From: SVEL01 sp964573715
GTDB lineage: Bacteria; Bacillota; Clostridia; Lachnospirales; Lachnospiraceae
Assembly (NCBI GenBank): GCA_964573715.1
Contig: CAZNKR010000020.1
Span: 1-35,779, forward strand
Reading direction: 5' to 3'
DNA length: 35,779 nt
Part shown: one piece after another, positions 9,666-16,956 of the stretch
Layout: each line of letters begins with the position of its first letter
Position numbering within the stretch: position 1 is the stretch's first letter
Made by a program: the position numbers and the translations under genes
The notes under the pieces: model-generated
What the model was told of the DNA's origin: nothing
The model's database searches: none
The model's input: only the letters and a program-made list of their open reading frames with translations

Positions 9666-10694
9666 TTAAAGTAAATCTGCTACATCATAAAGTAGCTTTT
9701 CTGTATCATCCCATCCAAGACAAGGATCAGTAATTGATTTTCCATATATATGCTCACCAATTTTTTGACATCCGCCTTCGATATAGCTTTCAATCATCAA
9801 ACCTTTAACAAGCTTTTTGATTGGATCAGAATTATTTCTACTATGAATAACATCTTTTGTTATTCTAATTTGTTCTTCAAATTTCTTATTTGAATTAGAA
9901 TGATTACAATCAACGATGCATGCTGGATTAAGTAATTTCTTTTCCTCATATAACTGATGAAGCAAAATAAGATCTTCATAATGGTAATTTGGAATACATT
10001 GTTCATGTTTGTTAACTAATCCACGAAGAATTGTATGTGTAAGAGGATTTCCAGTAGTTTTAACTTCATCTCCGCGATATAAGAAAGTATGACTTCCTTG
10101 AGCAGCTACAACACTATTCATCATAACTGATAAATTACCACTAGTTGGATTCTTCATTCCGCAAGGAATATCCATACCACTTGAAGTAAGTCTATGCTGT
10201 TGATCTTCAACTGAACGAGCACCAATTGCAACGTAGGACAAAATATCATCAAAATAACTGTAATTCTCAGGATATAACATTTCATCAGCAGCAGTTAATC
10301 CAGTTTGTGCAATGGATTTAATATGCATATGTCTAATTGCAAGTAATCCCTCTAACATATCAGGCTTTTTCTCTGGATCTGGTTGATGAAGCATACCCTT
10401 GTATCCCTGGCCCGTTGTACGTGGCTTATTTGTATATATTCTAGGAATAACAATAATCTTATCTTTAATTTTTTCTTGAACCTTTGCAAGTCTATTTACA
10501 TAATCCAAAACTGCTGTTTCGTTATCAGCAGAACATGGTCCAATAATCATTAAAAACTTGTCACTTTTTCCTGTAAAAACATCAGCGATCATTGCATCTC
10601 TTTCACTTTTAATTTTTGCTAAATCAGCTGGAAGAGGATACATTTCTTTAATTTCTGCTGGTGTAGGTAATTTTCTAATAAATTCAAAACTCAT
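9666..10694 (-). CDS. aroF: 3-deoxy-7-phosphoheptulonate synthase (DAHP synthase, AroG/AroF type I)
   Basis: Condenses phosphoenolpyruvate and erythrose-4-phosphate, the entry step of the shikimate pathway. It has 342 residues, typical of the type I-alpha (E. coli AroF/G/H-like) enzymes. Motifs are MIIGPCSADN, the PEP-binding KPRTTGQGYKG, GARSVEDQQHR, GMKNPTSGN and the metal ligand region VDCNHSNSNKKFEEQ. The frame reads up to 10745, but GGAGAACAAAATG sets the start at 10694 (MSFEFIRKLPTP). It sits between xerD and deoB, where the Bacillus order has no such gene, so it is probably an insertion into the neighbourhood in this lineage. Gene symbol chosen by similarity to the enterobacterial class; feedback specificity is not readable. 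Confidence 0.93.
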   Translation of the reverse strand: MSFEFIRKLPTPAEIKEMYPLPADLAKIKSERDAMIADVFTGKSDKFLMIIGPCSADNETAVLDYVNRLAKVQEKIKDKIIVIPRIYTNKPRTTGQGYKGMLHQPDPEKKPDMLEGLLAIRHMHIKSIAQTGLTAADEMLYPENYSYFDDILSYVAIGARSVEDQQHRLTSSGMDIPCGMKNPTSGNLSVMMNSVVAAQGSHTFLYRGDEVKTTGNPLTHTILRGLVNKHEQCIPNYHYEDLILLHQLYEEKKLLNPACIVDCNHSNSNKKFEEQIRITKDVIHSRNNSDPIKKLVKGLMIESYIEGGCQKIGEHIYGKSITDPCLGWDDTEKLLYDVADLL

Positions 10695-10745
10695 TTTGTT
10701 CTCCAATCTAGTCATTTTTCTATATGTAAAATAGGTTAAACCCAT

Positions 10746-10835
10746 TATACTTTTGGGTGCGTCGTATCACTAATTTTAATATTCTTGAATATGTTTATTT
10801 ATAAATATTTTATACTCTTGGATGTGTCCTATCAT
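10746..10835 (-). repeat. Imperfect direct repeat of the xerD 3' end
   Basis: Segments 10746-10770 and 10811-10835 agree at 20 of 25 bases. The second is the end of xerD (coding YDRTHPRV-stop). The first lies 65 bases further along the transcript and, in one frame, reads ISDTTHPKV-stop. It looks like the surviving tail of a second tyrosine-recombinase copy. Confidence 0.6.
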
Positions 10836-11691
10836 AAACCTCTCGAAGCTTGTTTCCAGATAAGTCTGCATATATCTGAGTTGAGGAAATATCCATATGT
10901 CCCATCATCTCTTGTACTGCTTTCATATCTGCTCCATTTTGAACTAAATGTGCACCAAAAGAATGTCTAAATGTATGAGGAGATATTTCTTCTTCAATTC
11001 CAACATCTTTTGCATATTCTTTAAGTATTTTCCAAAAACCTTGTCTTGACATGGATTTTCCAAAACAATTAACAAATAATATTGTATTTTCCTCTTTAAT
11101 CATCAGAGGTCTACTTTCAGTTAAATACTTAACTAACGCAGCTTTTGCCTTATTTCCAAATGGAACTATTCTATTTCTTTTTGGTGTTCTACAAACTATA
11201 TAACACATTTGAATATTAACATCATTAACTGTAAGGTTAACCATTTCTGATACTCTTACGCCTGTTGCGTACAATAATTCCAACATAGCTCTATCTCTTA
11301 CAGCCTTTGGAGAATCACCCTTAGGTGCTTTAAGAAGTTTAGTAATGGTTGATGAAGAGGCAATATCTGGTCTTTTCTTTTCTACCTTCGGAGCTTTTAT
11401 AGCTTCTGTAGGTTCAGTTGCTATTTCTCCTATATTGTGTAAATAGTGAAAATATGTCCTCATTGAAGAAATATTTCTAGAAACAGATGCAGGAGATTTT
11501 CCTTGCTTTTCCAATTTCAATATATACGAATTAATATTTGTTGTTGAAATTTTATCAACACTTAATATCCCCTTTGAATAAAAATAATCCCACATCTGTT
11601 CTAAATCATGCTTATATGATGTAACAGTGTTGTTTGATACTTTCTTAACATCTACCAAAAAAACAAGAAAATCTTGTATCTTTTGTTCCAT
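10810..11691 (-). CDS. xerD: Tyrosine recombinase XerD
   Basis: Site-specific recombinase that, with XerC or an equivalent, resolves chromosome dimers at dif near the division septum. It has 293 residues. The N-terminal SAM-like DNA-binding domain (about 1-85) contains NTVTSYKHDLEQ. The catalytic domain keeps all active residues: Arg146 (ATGVRVSEM), Lys171 (TPKRNRIVP), His239 and Arg242 (SPHTFRHSFG), His265 (MMGHMDISS) and nucleophile Tyr274 (TQIYADLS). The start is the ATG at 11691, seven bases after GGAGA; an in-frame ATG at 11709 lacks an SD. A paired spoIIM relic and nudF upstream match the Bacillus nudF-spoIIM-fur-xerD order, minus fur. XerC cannot be fully excluded from sequence alone, but the context favours XerD. 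Confidence 0.93.
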   Translation of the reverse strand: MEQKIQDFLVFLVDVKKVSNNTVTSYKHDLEQMWDYFYSKGILSVDKISTTNINSYILKLEKQGKSPASVSRNISSMRTYFHYLHNIGEIATEPTEAIKAPKVEKKRPDIASSSTITKLLKAPKGDSPKAVRDRAMLELLYATGVRVSEMVNLTVNDVNIQMCYIVCRTPKRNRIVPFGNKAKAALVKYLTESRPLMIKEENTILFVNCFGKSMSRQGFWKILKEYAKDVGIEEEISPHTFRHSFGAHLVQNGADMKAVQEMMGHMDISSTQIYADLSGNKLREVYDRTHPRV

Positions 11692-11732
11692 AACATTTCT
11701 CCATTTCAATACGTTCTAAATTAATAAGTGCT

Positions 11733-11762
11733 ATTATATACTAAAGGCTGGTATAAAATCAA
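11733..11762 (-). promoter_or_regulatory. Putative sigma-A promoter of xerD
   Basis: On the minus strand, TTGATT (11757-11762) and TATAAT (11733-11738) are 18 bases apart, about 40 bases upstream of the xerD start codon. Pattern recognition only. Confidence 0.5.
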
Positions 11763-11820
11763 TATAAAGATTAATATTTGACATAAATTTTTAATTTTTG
11801 GTTGATTTTTATGTTACTTT

Positions 11821-12129
11821 TTATAAAATCATATATTTAACAATTTTAATATTTACATAAGTTTCTAAAATAGAGATAACTATACAAAGCAAAGCAGTGA
11901 ATAATGTACTTATTACTATGCTTGTAAATAATTTTTTATTATCAAACCCGTTATGATTGTGGACATATTTAAAGAAAAGAAACAATGATAAATAAAATAA
12001 TAATGCAGCCAATAAATTCTCCTAAAAGAATTAAAAGAAATAATTTTTTATCAACTGCTCTTCTATTATATTTATTTTTTCTATGCACTTGTCTTTACTG
12101 ATTTTATTTCTTATAAATAATATACGCAT
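11821..12129 (-). pseudogene. spoIIM: Degraded spoIIM (stage II sporulation protein M) remnant
   Basis: Intact SpoIIM is a roughly 200-residue protein with five membrane segments that works in engulfment with SpoIID and SpoIIP. Here a strong SD (AGGAGG) and ATG at 12129 open a 34-codon ORF (MRILFIRNKISKD). One frame over, from about 12085, reads NRRAVDKKLFLLILLGEF, like a first SpoIIM membrane segment, and then stops. A third frame, carrying a 63-codon ORF (11821-12012), ends in LLCIVISILETYVNIKIVKY, which resembles the SpoIIM C-terminus. Start and end of the gene are therefore present in different frames, and the middle three membrane segments are missing. Its place between nudF and xerD is exactly where spoIIM sits in Bacillus. 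The family call leans on position plus short resemblance, so it is good but not certain. The 63-residue ORF is unlikely to be a real protein. Confidence 0.7.
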
Positions 12130-12165
12130 ATATCCTCCTAATTGTCCTAGGTAAATATATGCGTA
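12123..12165 (-). promoter_or_regulatory. Perfect 11-bp inverted repeat with a ribosome binding site in the loop
   Basis: TACGCATATAT at 12123-12133 pairs with ATATATGCGTA at 12155-12165 around a 21-base loop. In minus orientation the loop holds AGGAGG, and the second arm contains the ATG (12127-12129) that opens the spoIIM relic. No T-run follows, so it is a poor terminator. Confidence 0.55.
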
Positions 12166-12188
12166 ATATAAATTTTTATTCGATTTAA

Positions 12189-12725
12189 TTATTCTGATAT
12201 TTTATTATAATAAGCTAATAAACCACATACAGTTTTGGAATCTTGAATCTTACATTCATATATCATTTTGATCAACTCTTCAATTTCAAATTCAAAAACA
12301 TCAATAAATTCACCTTCATCAAGGTTTTGTTTTGAAGGCTTCAAATTTTTAGCCAAATAAATATCAATACCTTCATTACAGAAGGCAACAGTAGTCTTTA
12401 TACTTAGTAATAATTCAAGATTATCAGAATGATATCCAGTTTCTTCTTCAAGTTCTCTTGCTGCACACTCTAATGCAGGTTCATCAATTGTATTTTTACC
12501 TCCTGCTGGAAGTTCAATAGTAAAGCGGTCTAAAATATTTCTATACTGTTTAACCATAAGGATTTTTCCATTATCAAGAACAGGTACTACAGCTGCAGCA
12601 CCCTTATGTAAAATTGAATCATAATTTTTTATAAGTCCATTTTCATCCTGAACCTTATCAGTATATAAATCAATAACCGCACCTTTATACACAAGTTCTC
12701 TACTTAATCTATTTAATTTTTCCAT
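12189..12725 (-). CDS. nudF: ADP-ribose pyrophosphatase (NUDIX hydrolase)
   Basis: Hydrolyses ADP-ribose, and probably related nucleoside diphosphate sugars, to AMP and sugar phosphate. It has 178 residues. The NUDIX box is complete: GKNTIDEPALECAARELEEE followed by TG, matching GX5EX7REUXEEXG with its Mg-binding Glu residues, at about 76-98. The N-terminal LVYKGAVIDLYTDKV and MVKQYRNILDRFTIELPAGG are typical of the ADP-ribose subfamily. It starts eight bases after proC ends and is presumably co-transcribed with it. In Bacillus nudF lies beside spoIIM and xerD, as here. Confidence 0.9.
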   Translation of the reverse strand: MEKLNRLSRELVYKGAVIDLYTDKVQDENGLIKNYDSILHKGAAAVVPVLDNGKILMVKQYRNILDRFTIELPAGGKNTIDEPALECAARELEEETGYHSDNLELLLSIKTTVAFCNEGIDIYLAKNLKPSKQNLDEGEFIDVFEFEIEELIKMIYECKIQDSKTVCGLLAYYNKISE

Positions 12726-12733
12726 AACAGCCT

Positions 12734-13537
12734 CTACTTTTTCTTAAAACCTTCTGAAATCTCAAAGCAAGCATCACAAGCCTTGATTATACTGCTTCTA
12801 AATCCGCCTTCTTCAAGAGCTGCTACCCCTGCAATTGTAGTACCACCAGGTGAACAAACCATATCTTTAAGTTCACCAGGATGTTTTTTTGTTTCTAAAA
12901 CCATTTTTGCTGAACCTAATACTGTTTGCGCTACCAACTCATAAGCTGCATCTCTTGGCATGCCATGCTTAACAACACCATCAGCTAAAGCTTCTATAAA
13001 CATATAAACATATGCAGGAGAACTTCCTGATGCACATGTAACTGCGCTCATAAGTCTTTCTTCAACTATTCTATATTTACCAAAGGATTCAAAAATCTTA
13101 CTAATAACATCCTTTTCTTCAAAGGTAAATAATGTAGCATCGTAACACACTCCAGTCATACCTTCTCCAAGGAGAGCTGGTGTATTAGGCATAGCTCTAA
13201 CTATCCTAGAATCGTAGCCCAAAGAATCTTTAAGCGTATCAATTGTAATACCAGGTGCAATTGAAATAATTACATGATCTGTCGTTACAACATTTTCTAT
13301 ATTTCTAAGTACCTGTGGAAAAAACTGTGGTTTAACTGCTAGTACAATGTACTTCACATTATTTGCTAATTCTGCATTAGAATCCACATGTCTTACTCCT
13401 GTTTTAGCTGTAACATCTTCCATTCTATTTGTATTTACATCAGTAAATGTAAGTGAATCTTTATCAAACAAATTAAGACATCCACTAAGCATAGCGAATC
13501 CCATATTTCCCATACCAATAAATCCAATTTTAGCCAT
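12734..13537 (-). CDS. proC: Pyrroline-5-carboxylate reductase
   Basis: Last step of proline synthesis, reducing 1-pyrroline-5-carboxylate with NAD(P)H. It has 267 residues, full length. A Rossmann nucleotide site opens the protein (IGFIGMGNMGFAML), followed by VLAVKPQFFPQVL and RAMPNTPALLGEGM. The C-terminal dimerisation and substrate domain shows ASGSSPAYVYMFIEALADG and SPGGTTIAGVAALEEGGFR. GGAGGTTTATTATG gives a clear start. It forms a short unit with nudF, set apart from the upstream aminotransferase gene by the hairpin at 13567-13595. Confidence 0.96.
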   Translation of the reverse strand: MAKIGFIGMGNMGFAMLSGCLNLFDKDSLTFTDVNTNRMEDVTAKTGVRHVDSNAELANNVKYIVLAVKPQFFPQVLRNIENVVTTDHVIISIAPGITIDTLKDSLGYDSRIVRAMPNTPALLGEGMTGVCYDATLFTFEEKDVISKIFESFGKYRIVEERLMSAVTCASGSSPAYVYMFIEALADGVVKHGMPRDAAYELVAQTVLGSAKMVLETKKHPGELKDMVCSPGGTTIAGVAALEEGGFRSSIIKACDACFEISEGFKKK

Positions 13538-13566
13538 AATAAACCTCCATAAATATCTTTTATCAC

Positions 13567-13595
13567 AAATCGGCGGCTAATTTAGCCGCCGATTT
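13567..13595 (-). terminator. Strong hairpin after the aminotransferase gene
   Basis: Perfect 14-bp inverted repeat, arms 13567-13580 and 13582-13595 (core CGGCGGCTAA), GC-rich for this genome. It begins three bases past the aminotransferase stop. The tail on the minus strand is only ATTTGTG; the better T-run lies on the plus strand. It probably ends the aminotransferase message. Confidence 0.65.
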
Positions 13596-13597
13596 TA

Positions 13598-14797
13598 TTA
13601 TTTTAATTCATCAAGAAACTTTTCAATTCTTGTTAATCCTTTATCAATAGTTTCCATCTTAATAGCATAAGATAATCTAATATGATCTGGGAAACCAAAA
13701 TCCGCACATGGAACTACTGCAACACTATAATCTTCAATAAGTATTTCAGCCATTCTAGATGTTGTTTCAATCTTTTCTCCATTGTATGACTTATTAAGTA
13801 CTTCACTAACATCAATAAATAAGTAAAAAGCACCATTTGGTTCAAGGGTAGAAACATACTTCATATTACTTACTCTATCATACATATACTTTCTTCTGTT
13901 ATCAAACTCTTTTAACATCATAGATACAGTTGACTGATCACCATTAAGTGCTTCAACTGCAGCCTTTTGCGCAATTGAATTTGGATTAGATGTCTGATGA
14001 GACTGTACTGAGCCCATAAGCTTAGCTATTTCTTTGCTTGAACCAGTATATCCGATTCTCCAGCCTGTCATAGCATAGCTCTTTGCTAATCCACTAACAG
14101 TAATTGTTCTCTTATAAATTTCTTCATTAAAAGATGCAATACTAGCATGCTTGTTACCATTGTACACAAGCTGTTCATACATTTCATCCGAAACAACATA
14201 AATGTCATTTTCTACAGCATAATCAGCAATTGCTCTTAATTCTTCCTCAGTATATATCATACCAGTTGGATTATTTGGTGTATTAAGAACCAATGCTTTT
14301 GTCTTGCTAGTTGTAACAGCCTTAAGCTGATCAACGTTTACTTTATATCCTTGTGCCTTTTCGCCTCTAACAAATACTGAAACTCCTCCAGCAAGCTTAA
14401 CGATTTCTGGATAACTAAGCCAATATGGAGCTGGAATAATAACCTCATCACCAGGATTTAATAAAACTGTAAATGCATTAGTAAGTGAGTGTTTACCACC
14501 ATTACTAATTACTATTTGATCTGGAGCATAATCAAGTCCATTAAAGCTTTTAAACTTAGCACTTACTGCTTGCTTTAATTCCTTAATTCCAGATGCTGGT
14601 GTATATTTTGTAAAACCAGAATTGATTGCATCAATTGCAGCATTACAAATATTTTCAGGAGTAGGAAAATCAGGTTCCCCTGCACCAAATCCAACAACAT
14701 CAATTCCCTGGCTTCTTAATTCAGCTGCCTTAGCAGTAATAGCCAATGTTGATGAAGGTTTGACCGCCAACGCTTTAGTTGATAATGTTAATGACAT
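13598..14797 (-). CDS. aspB: Pyridoxal phosphate aminotransferase, aspartate aminotransferase type
   Basis: Class I/II PLP aminotransferase of 399 residues, most like the AspB/AspC-type aspartate aminotransferases of Firmicutes, moving amino groups between aspartate or aromatic amino acids and 2-oxoglutarate. Motifs include GAGEPDFPTPENI, YTPASGIKELK, VLNTPNNPTGMIY, the PLP-binding SDEMYEQLVY, the Schiff-base Lys in SGLAKSYAMTGWRIGY, and the carboxylate-binding Arg in DHIRLSYA. An AAGGTGGTG SD precedes the ATG. A promoter-like pair (TAGACT, 17 bases, TATAAT) lies at 14862-14890, within the 55-base sequence that is repeated across the gap. Substrate preference is inferred from the family only. 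Confidence 0.92.
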   Translation of the reverse strand: MSLTLSTKALAVKPSSTLAITAKAAELRSQGIDVVGFGAGEPDFPTPENICNAAIDAINSGFTKYTPASGIKELKQAVSAKFKSFNGLDYAPDQIVISNGGKHSLTNAFTVLLNPGDEVIIPAPYWLSYPEIVKLAGGVSVFVRGEKAQGYKVNVDQLKAVTTSKTKALVLNTPNNPTGMIYTEEELRAIADYAVENDIYVVSDEMYEQLVYNGNKHASIASFNEEIYKRTITVSGLAKSYAMTGWRIGYTGSSKEIAKLMGSVQSHQTSNPNSIAQKAAVEALNGDQSTVSMMLKEFDNRRKYMYDRVSNMKYVSTLEPNGAFYLFIDVSEVLNKSYNGEKIETTSRMAEILIEDYSVAVVPCADFGFPDHIRLSYAIKMETIDKGLTRIEKFLDELK

Positions 14798-14850
14798 ATC
14801 TGCACCACCTTAATCTTTTAGTTCCTTAGTGTATTACTAAGAGATTGTTT

Positions 14851-15060
14851 AAAACGTAACAATTATAATATAAGACAAAAAATTAGTCTATATATTTTTA
14901 AAAAANNNNNNNNNNNNNNNNNNNNNNNNNNNNNNNNNNNNNNNNNNNNNNNNNNNNNNNNNNNNNNNNNNNNNNNNNNNNNNNNNNNNNNNNNNNNNNN
15001 NNNNNAAAACGTAACAATTATAATATAAGACAAAAAATTAGTCTATATATTTTTAAAAAA
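14851..15060. other. Assembly gap (100 N) flanked by identical 55-base contig ends
   Basis: Positions 14906-15005 are exactly 100 N. The 55 bases before the gap (14851-14905) and after it (15006-15060) are identical. This is the expected result of two overlapping contig ends left unmerged by a scaffolder, so the gap probably holds no sequence and the real locus is about 155 bases shorter. Confidence 0.9.
14862..14890 (-). promoter_or_regulatory. Putative promoter of the aminotransferase gene
   Basis: On the minus strand TAGACT (14885-14890) and TATAAT (14862-14867) are 17 bases apart. The same pair recurs after the gap only because the 55-base flank is duplicated. Confidence 0.5.
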
Positions 15061-15139
15061 TTATATAAATTTTATTTTTAAAAAAATTTTATATATTATA
15101 TTTTTAAAAAAATTATATTTTTAAAAAAAAATAAAAAAA
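15044..15139. repeat. 96-base A/T-only tract with four ATTTTTAAAAAA units
   Basis: No G or C occurs between 15044 and 15139. The motif ATTTTTAAAAAA appears four times, separated by TTATAT-like spacers, each unit being self-complementary. It probably caused the assembly break beside it. It covers most of the otherwise gene-free stretch 14798-15195. Confidence 0.8.
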
Positions 15140-15175
15140 GTGTAGCAGACTAGACTTTACGTCATAGCTGCTACA
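15130..15175 (-). terminator. Intrinsic terminator of rny
   Basis: Arms 15141-15148 and 15168-15175 (TGTAGCAG / CTGCTACA) close a 19-base loop. On the minus strand the stem is followed by CTTTTTTTATTTTTTTTT, a very strong T-tract. Confidence 0.8.
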
Positions 15176-15195
15176 TAAGTTTTTTCTAAACTGGA

Positions 15196-16773
15196 TTATT
15201 TAGCATAGTCAACGACACGTGATTCACGAATCATGCTGACTTTAATCTGACCTGGATATTCAAGTTCTGTTTCAACCTGTTTTGAAATATCTCTAGCTAA
15301 TAATACCATCTCTGCATCATTAACCTGATCAGGAACTACTATAATACGAATTTCTCTACCCGCTTGAATAGCAAATGACTTTTCAACACCTTTATAGGCA
15401 TTGGCAATATCTTCTAGTTGTTTCAATCTGTTTGTGTATGTTTCAAGTGTTTCTCTACGAGCACCTGGTCTAGCTGCAGAAATAGCATCTGCTGCTTGTA
15501 CAAGGCAAGCTATTAGAGACTGAGGTTCAACATCACCATGATGAGCCTCAACTGCATTAATAACAAGTGGGGATTCCTTATATCTTCGACATAAGTCAAC
15601 ACCAATCTGGATATGTGATCCTTCAATTTCATGGTCAACTGACTTACCAATATCATGTAATAAACCAGCTCTTTTTGCCATTCTAACGTCAACACCAATC
15701 TCTCCAGCCAAAAGACCAGATAAATGGGCAACTTCAATGGAATGTTTTAAAGCATTCTGACCATAACTTGTTCTAAACTTCATCTTACCAAGTAATCTAA
15801 CAAGTTCTGGATGAATTCCGTGAACACCTACTTCTAATGTAGCTGCTTCACCTTCTTCACGCATCATGGCTTCAACTTCCTTCTGCGCTTTTTCAACCAT
15901 CTCTTCAATTCTTGCAGGATGAATACGACCATCAACAATAAGTTTTTCAAGTGCAATACGTGCAACTTCTCTTCTTATTGGATCGAAGCTTGATAAAATA
16001 ACTGCTTCTGGAGTATCATCAATAATTAAATCAACACCAGTCATAGTTTCAAGAGTACGAATATTACGGCCTTCACGACCAATAATTCTACCCTTCATTT
16101 CATCATTTGGAAGTTGAACTACAGATATAGTTGTCTCTGATACATGATCAGCTGCACATTTTTGAATGGCAGTTACAATATATTCTTTAGCCTTCTTACC
16201 AGCTTCTTCCTTCGCTCTTGTTTCCATTTCCTTGATTAACTTTGCAGTATCAAGTTTTACATCTTCTTCAACAGTTTGTAACAATAAATCTTTTGCTTGT
16301 TCAGAGGTTAATCCTGAGATTCTTTCCAGTTCCTGTGTTCTTTGCTCATTGAGCTTATCAACTTCTGCTTTAACCTTTGCTAATTGCTCTTCTCTTGATA
16401 CTAAAGAATTTTCTTTTCTTTCAAGATGTTCTGACTTTTTGTCAATAGCTTCTTCTTTAGCTAATACACGTTTTTCATATCTCTGTAATTCGCTTCTACG
16501 TTCTTTAGTTTCTTTATCAAGCTCATTCTTAGTCTTTAATGACTCTTCCTTTGCTTCTAAAAGAGCTTCGCGCTTTTTGGTTTCAGCAACTTTTAATGCT
16601 TCATCTATAATTTCTCTTGATTTAGTCTCTGCACTTCCAATTTTTGCTTCAACTACTTTCTTACGATAAGTAATAGCTGCAAAACATGAAATAATAGCAG
16701 TAACTAGACAAGTAACAACAATTGCAATTATAGTTGTAGATGTTTCCATAGCAAGTATAGCTGTTGTTTCCAC
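15196..16773 (-). CDS. rny: Ribonuclease Y
   Basis: Membrane-anchored endoribonuclease that starts mRNA decay in many Firmicutes. It has 525 residues, full length. The N-terminus has one membrane helix (TIIAIVVTCLVTAIISCFAA, about 14-33), then a long charged coiled coil to about 200, a KH RNA-binding domain (MKGRIIGREGRNIRTLE, about 229), and an HD hydrolase domain with HSIEVAHLSG and LLHDIGKSVDHE (about 376). The start is a GTG at 16773 behind GGAGGTGCTCCT; the SD lies inside a small self-complementary hairpin (AGGAG-GTG-CTCCT). It has its own promoter (16822-16850) and terminator. Position after recA-recX is typical of Lachnospiraceae and relatives. Confidence 0.97.
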   Translation of the reverse strand: METTAILAMETSTTIIAIVVTCLVTAIISCFAAITYRKKVVEAKIGSAETKSREIIDEALKVAETKKREALLEAKEESLKTKNELDKETKERRSELQRYEKRVLAKEEAIDKKSEHLERKENSLVSREEQLAKVKAEVDKLNEQRTQELERISGLTSEQAKDLLLQTVEEDVKLDTAKLIKEMETRAKEEAGKKAKEYIVTAIQKCAADHVSETTISVVQLPNDEMKGRIIGREGRNIRTLETMTGVDLIIDDTPEAVILSSFDPIRREVARIALEKLIVDGRIHPARIEEMVEKAQKEVEAMMREEGEAATLEVGVHGIHPELVRLLGKMKFRTSYGQNALKHSIEVAHLSGLLAGEIGVDVRMAKRAGLLHDIGKSVDHEIEGSHIQIGVDLCRRYKESPLVINAVEAHHGDVEPQSLIACLVQAADAISAARPGARRETLETYTNRLKQLEDIANAYKGVEKSFAIQAGREIRIIVVPDQVNDAEMVLLARDISKQVETELEYPGQIKVSMIRESRVVDYAK

Positions 16774-16789
16774 AGGAGCACCTCCTTAT
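16774..16789 (-). promoter_or_regulatory. Small hairpin covering the rny ribosome binding site
   Basis: AGGAG and CTCCT flank GTG immediately before the GTG start codon, so the SD AGGAGG can pair with bases next to the start. The stem is only 5 bp, with a 3-base loop. Confidence 0.4.
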
Positions 16790-16821
16790 TTAGTTTTCAT
16801 TGTACAAAATACAACATACAA

Positions 16822-16850
16822 ATTGTATACTTTTTTGGTTGTATTGTCAA
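16822..16850 (-). promoter_or_regulatory. Sigma-A promoter of rny
   Basis: A consensus TTGACA (16845-16850) and TACAAT (16822-16827) are spaced 17 bases apart on the minus strand, about 50 bases upstream of the rny start. Confidence 0.75.
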
Positions 16851-16956
16851 GTAGATAGGAAGATGCAATGTGAATTAACCACAATATTTTGTGTTAAATC
16901 TATTAATTTTGTAAAAACAGCACAAAGCAGTGTAAAATTCATACAATTGAATTATG

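Noticed and set aside
11821..12012. 63-codon ORF as a genuine small membrane protein
   Set aside because: It starts at TTG without a good SD, and its end resembles the SpoIIM C-terminus at the spoIIM locus, so a relic is more likely.
16166..16669. 167-codon Ser-rich plus-strand ORF within rny
   Set aside because: Antisense of the Glu/Lys-rich coiled coil, which automatically gives Ser/Phe/Leu-rich frames.
16875..16898. Hairpin between recX and rny as recX terminator
   Set aside because: The stem has a bulge and the minus-strand tail lacks a T-run; support is too weak.
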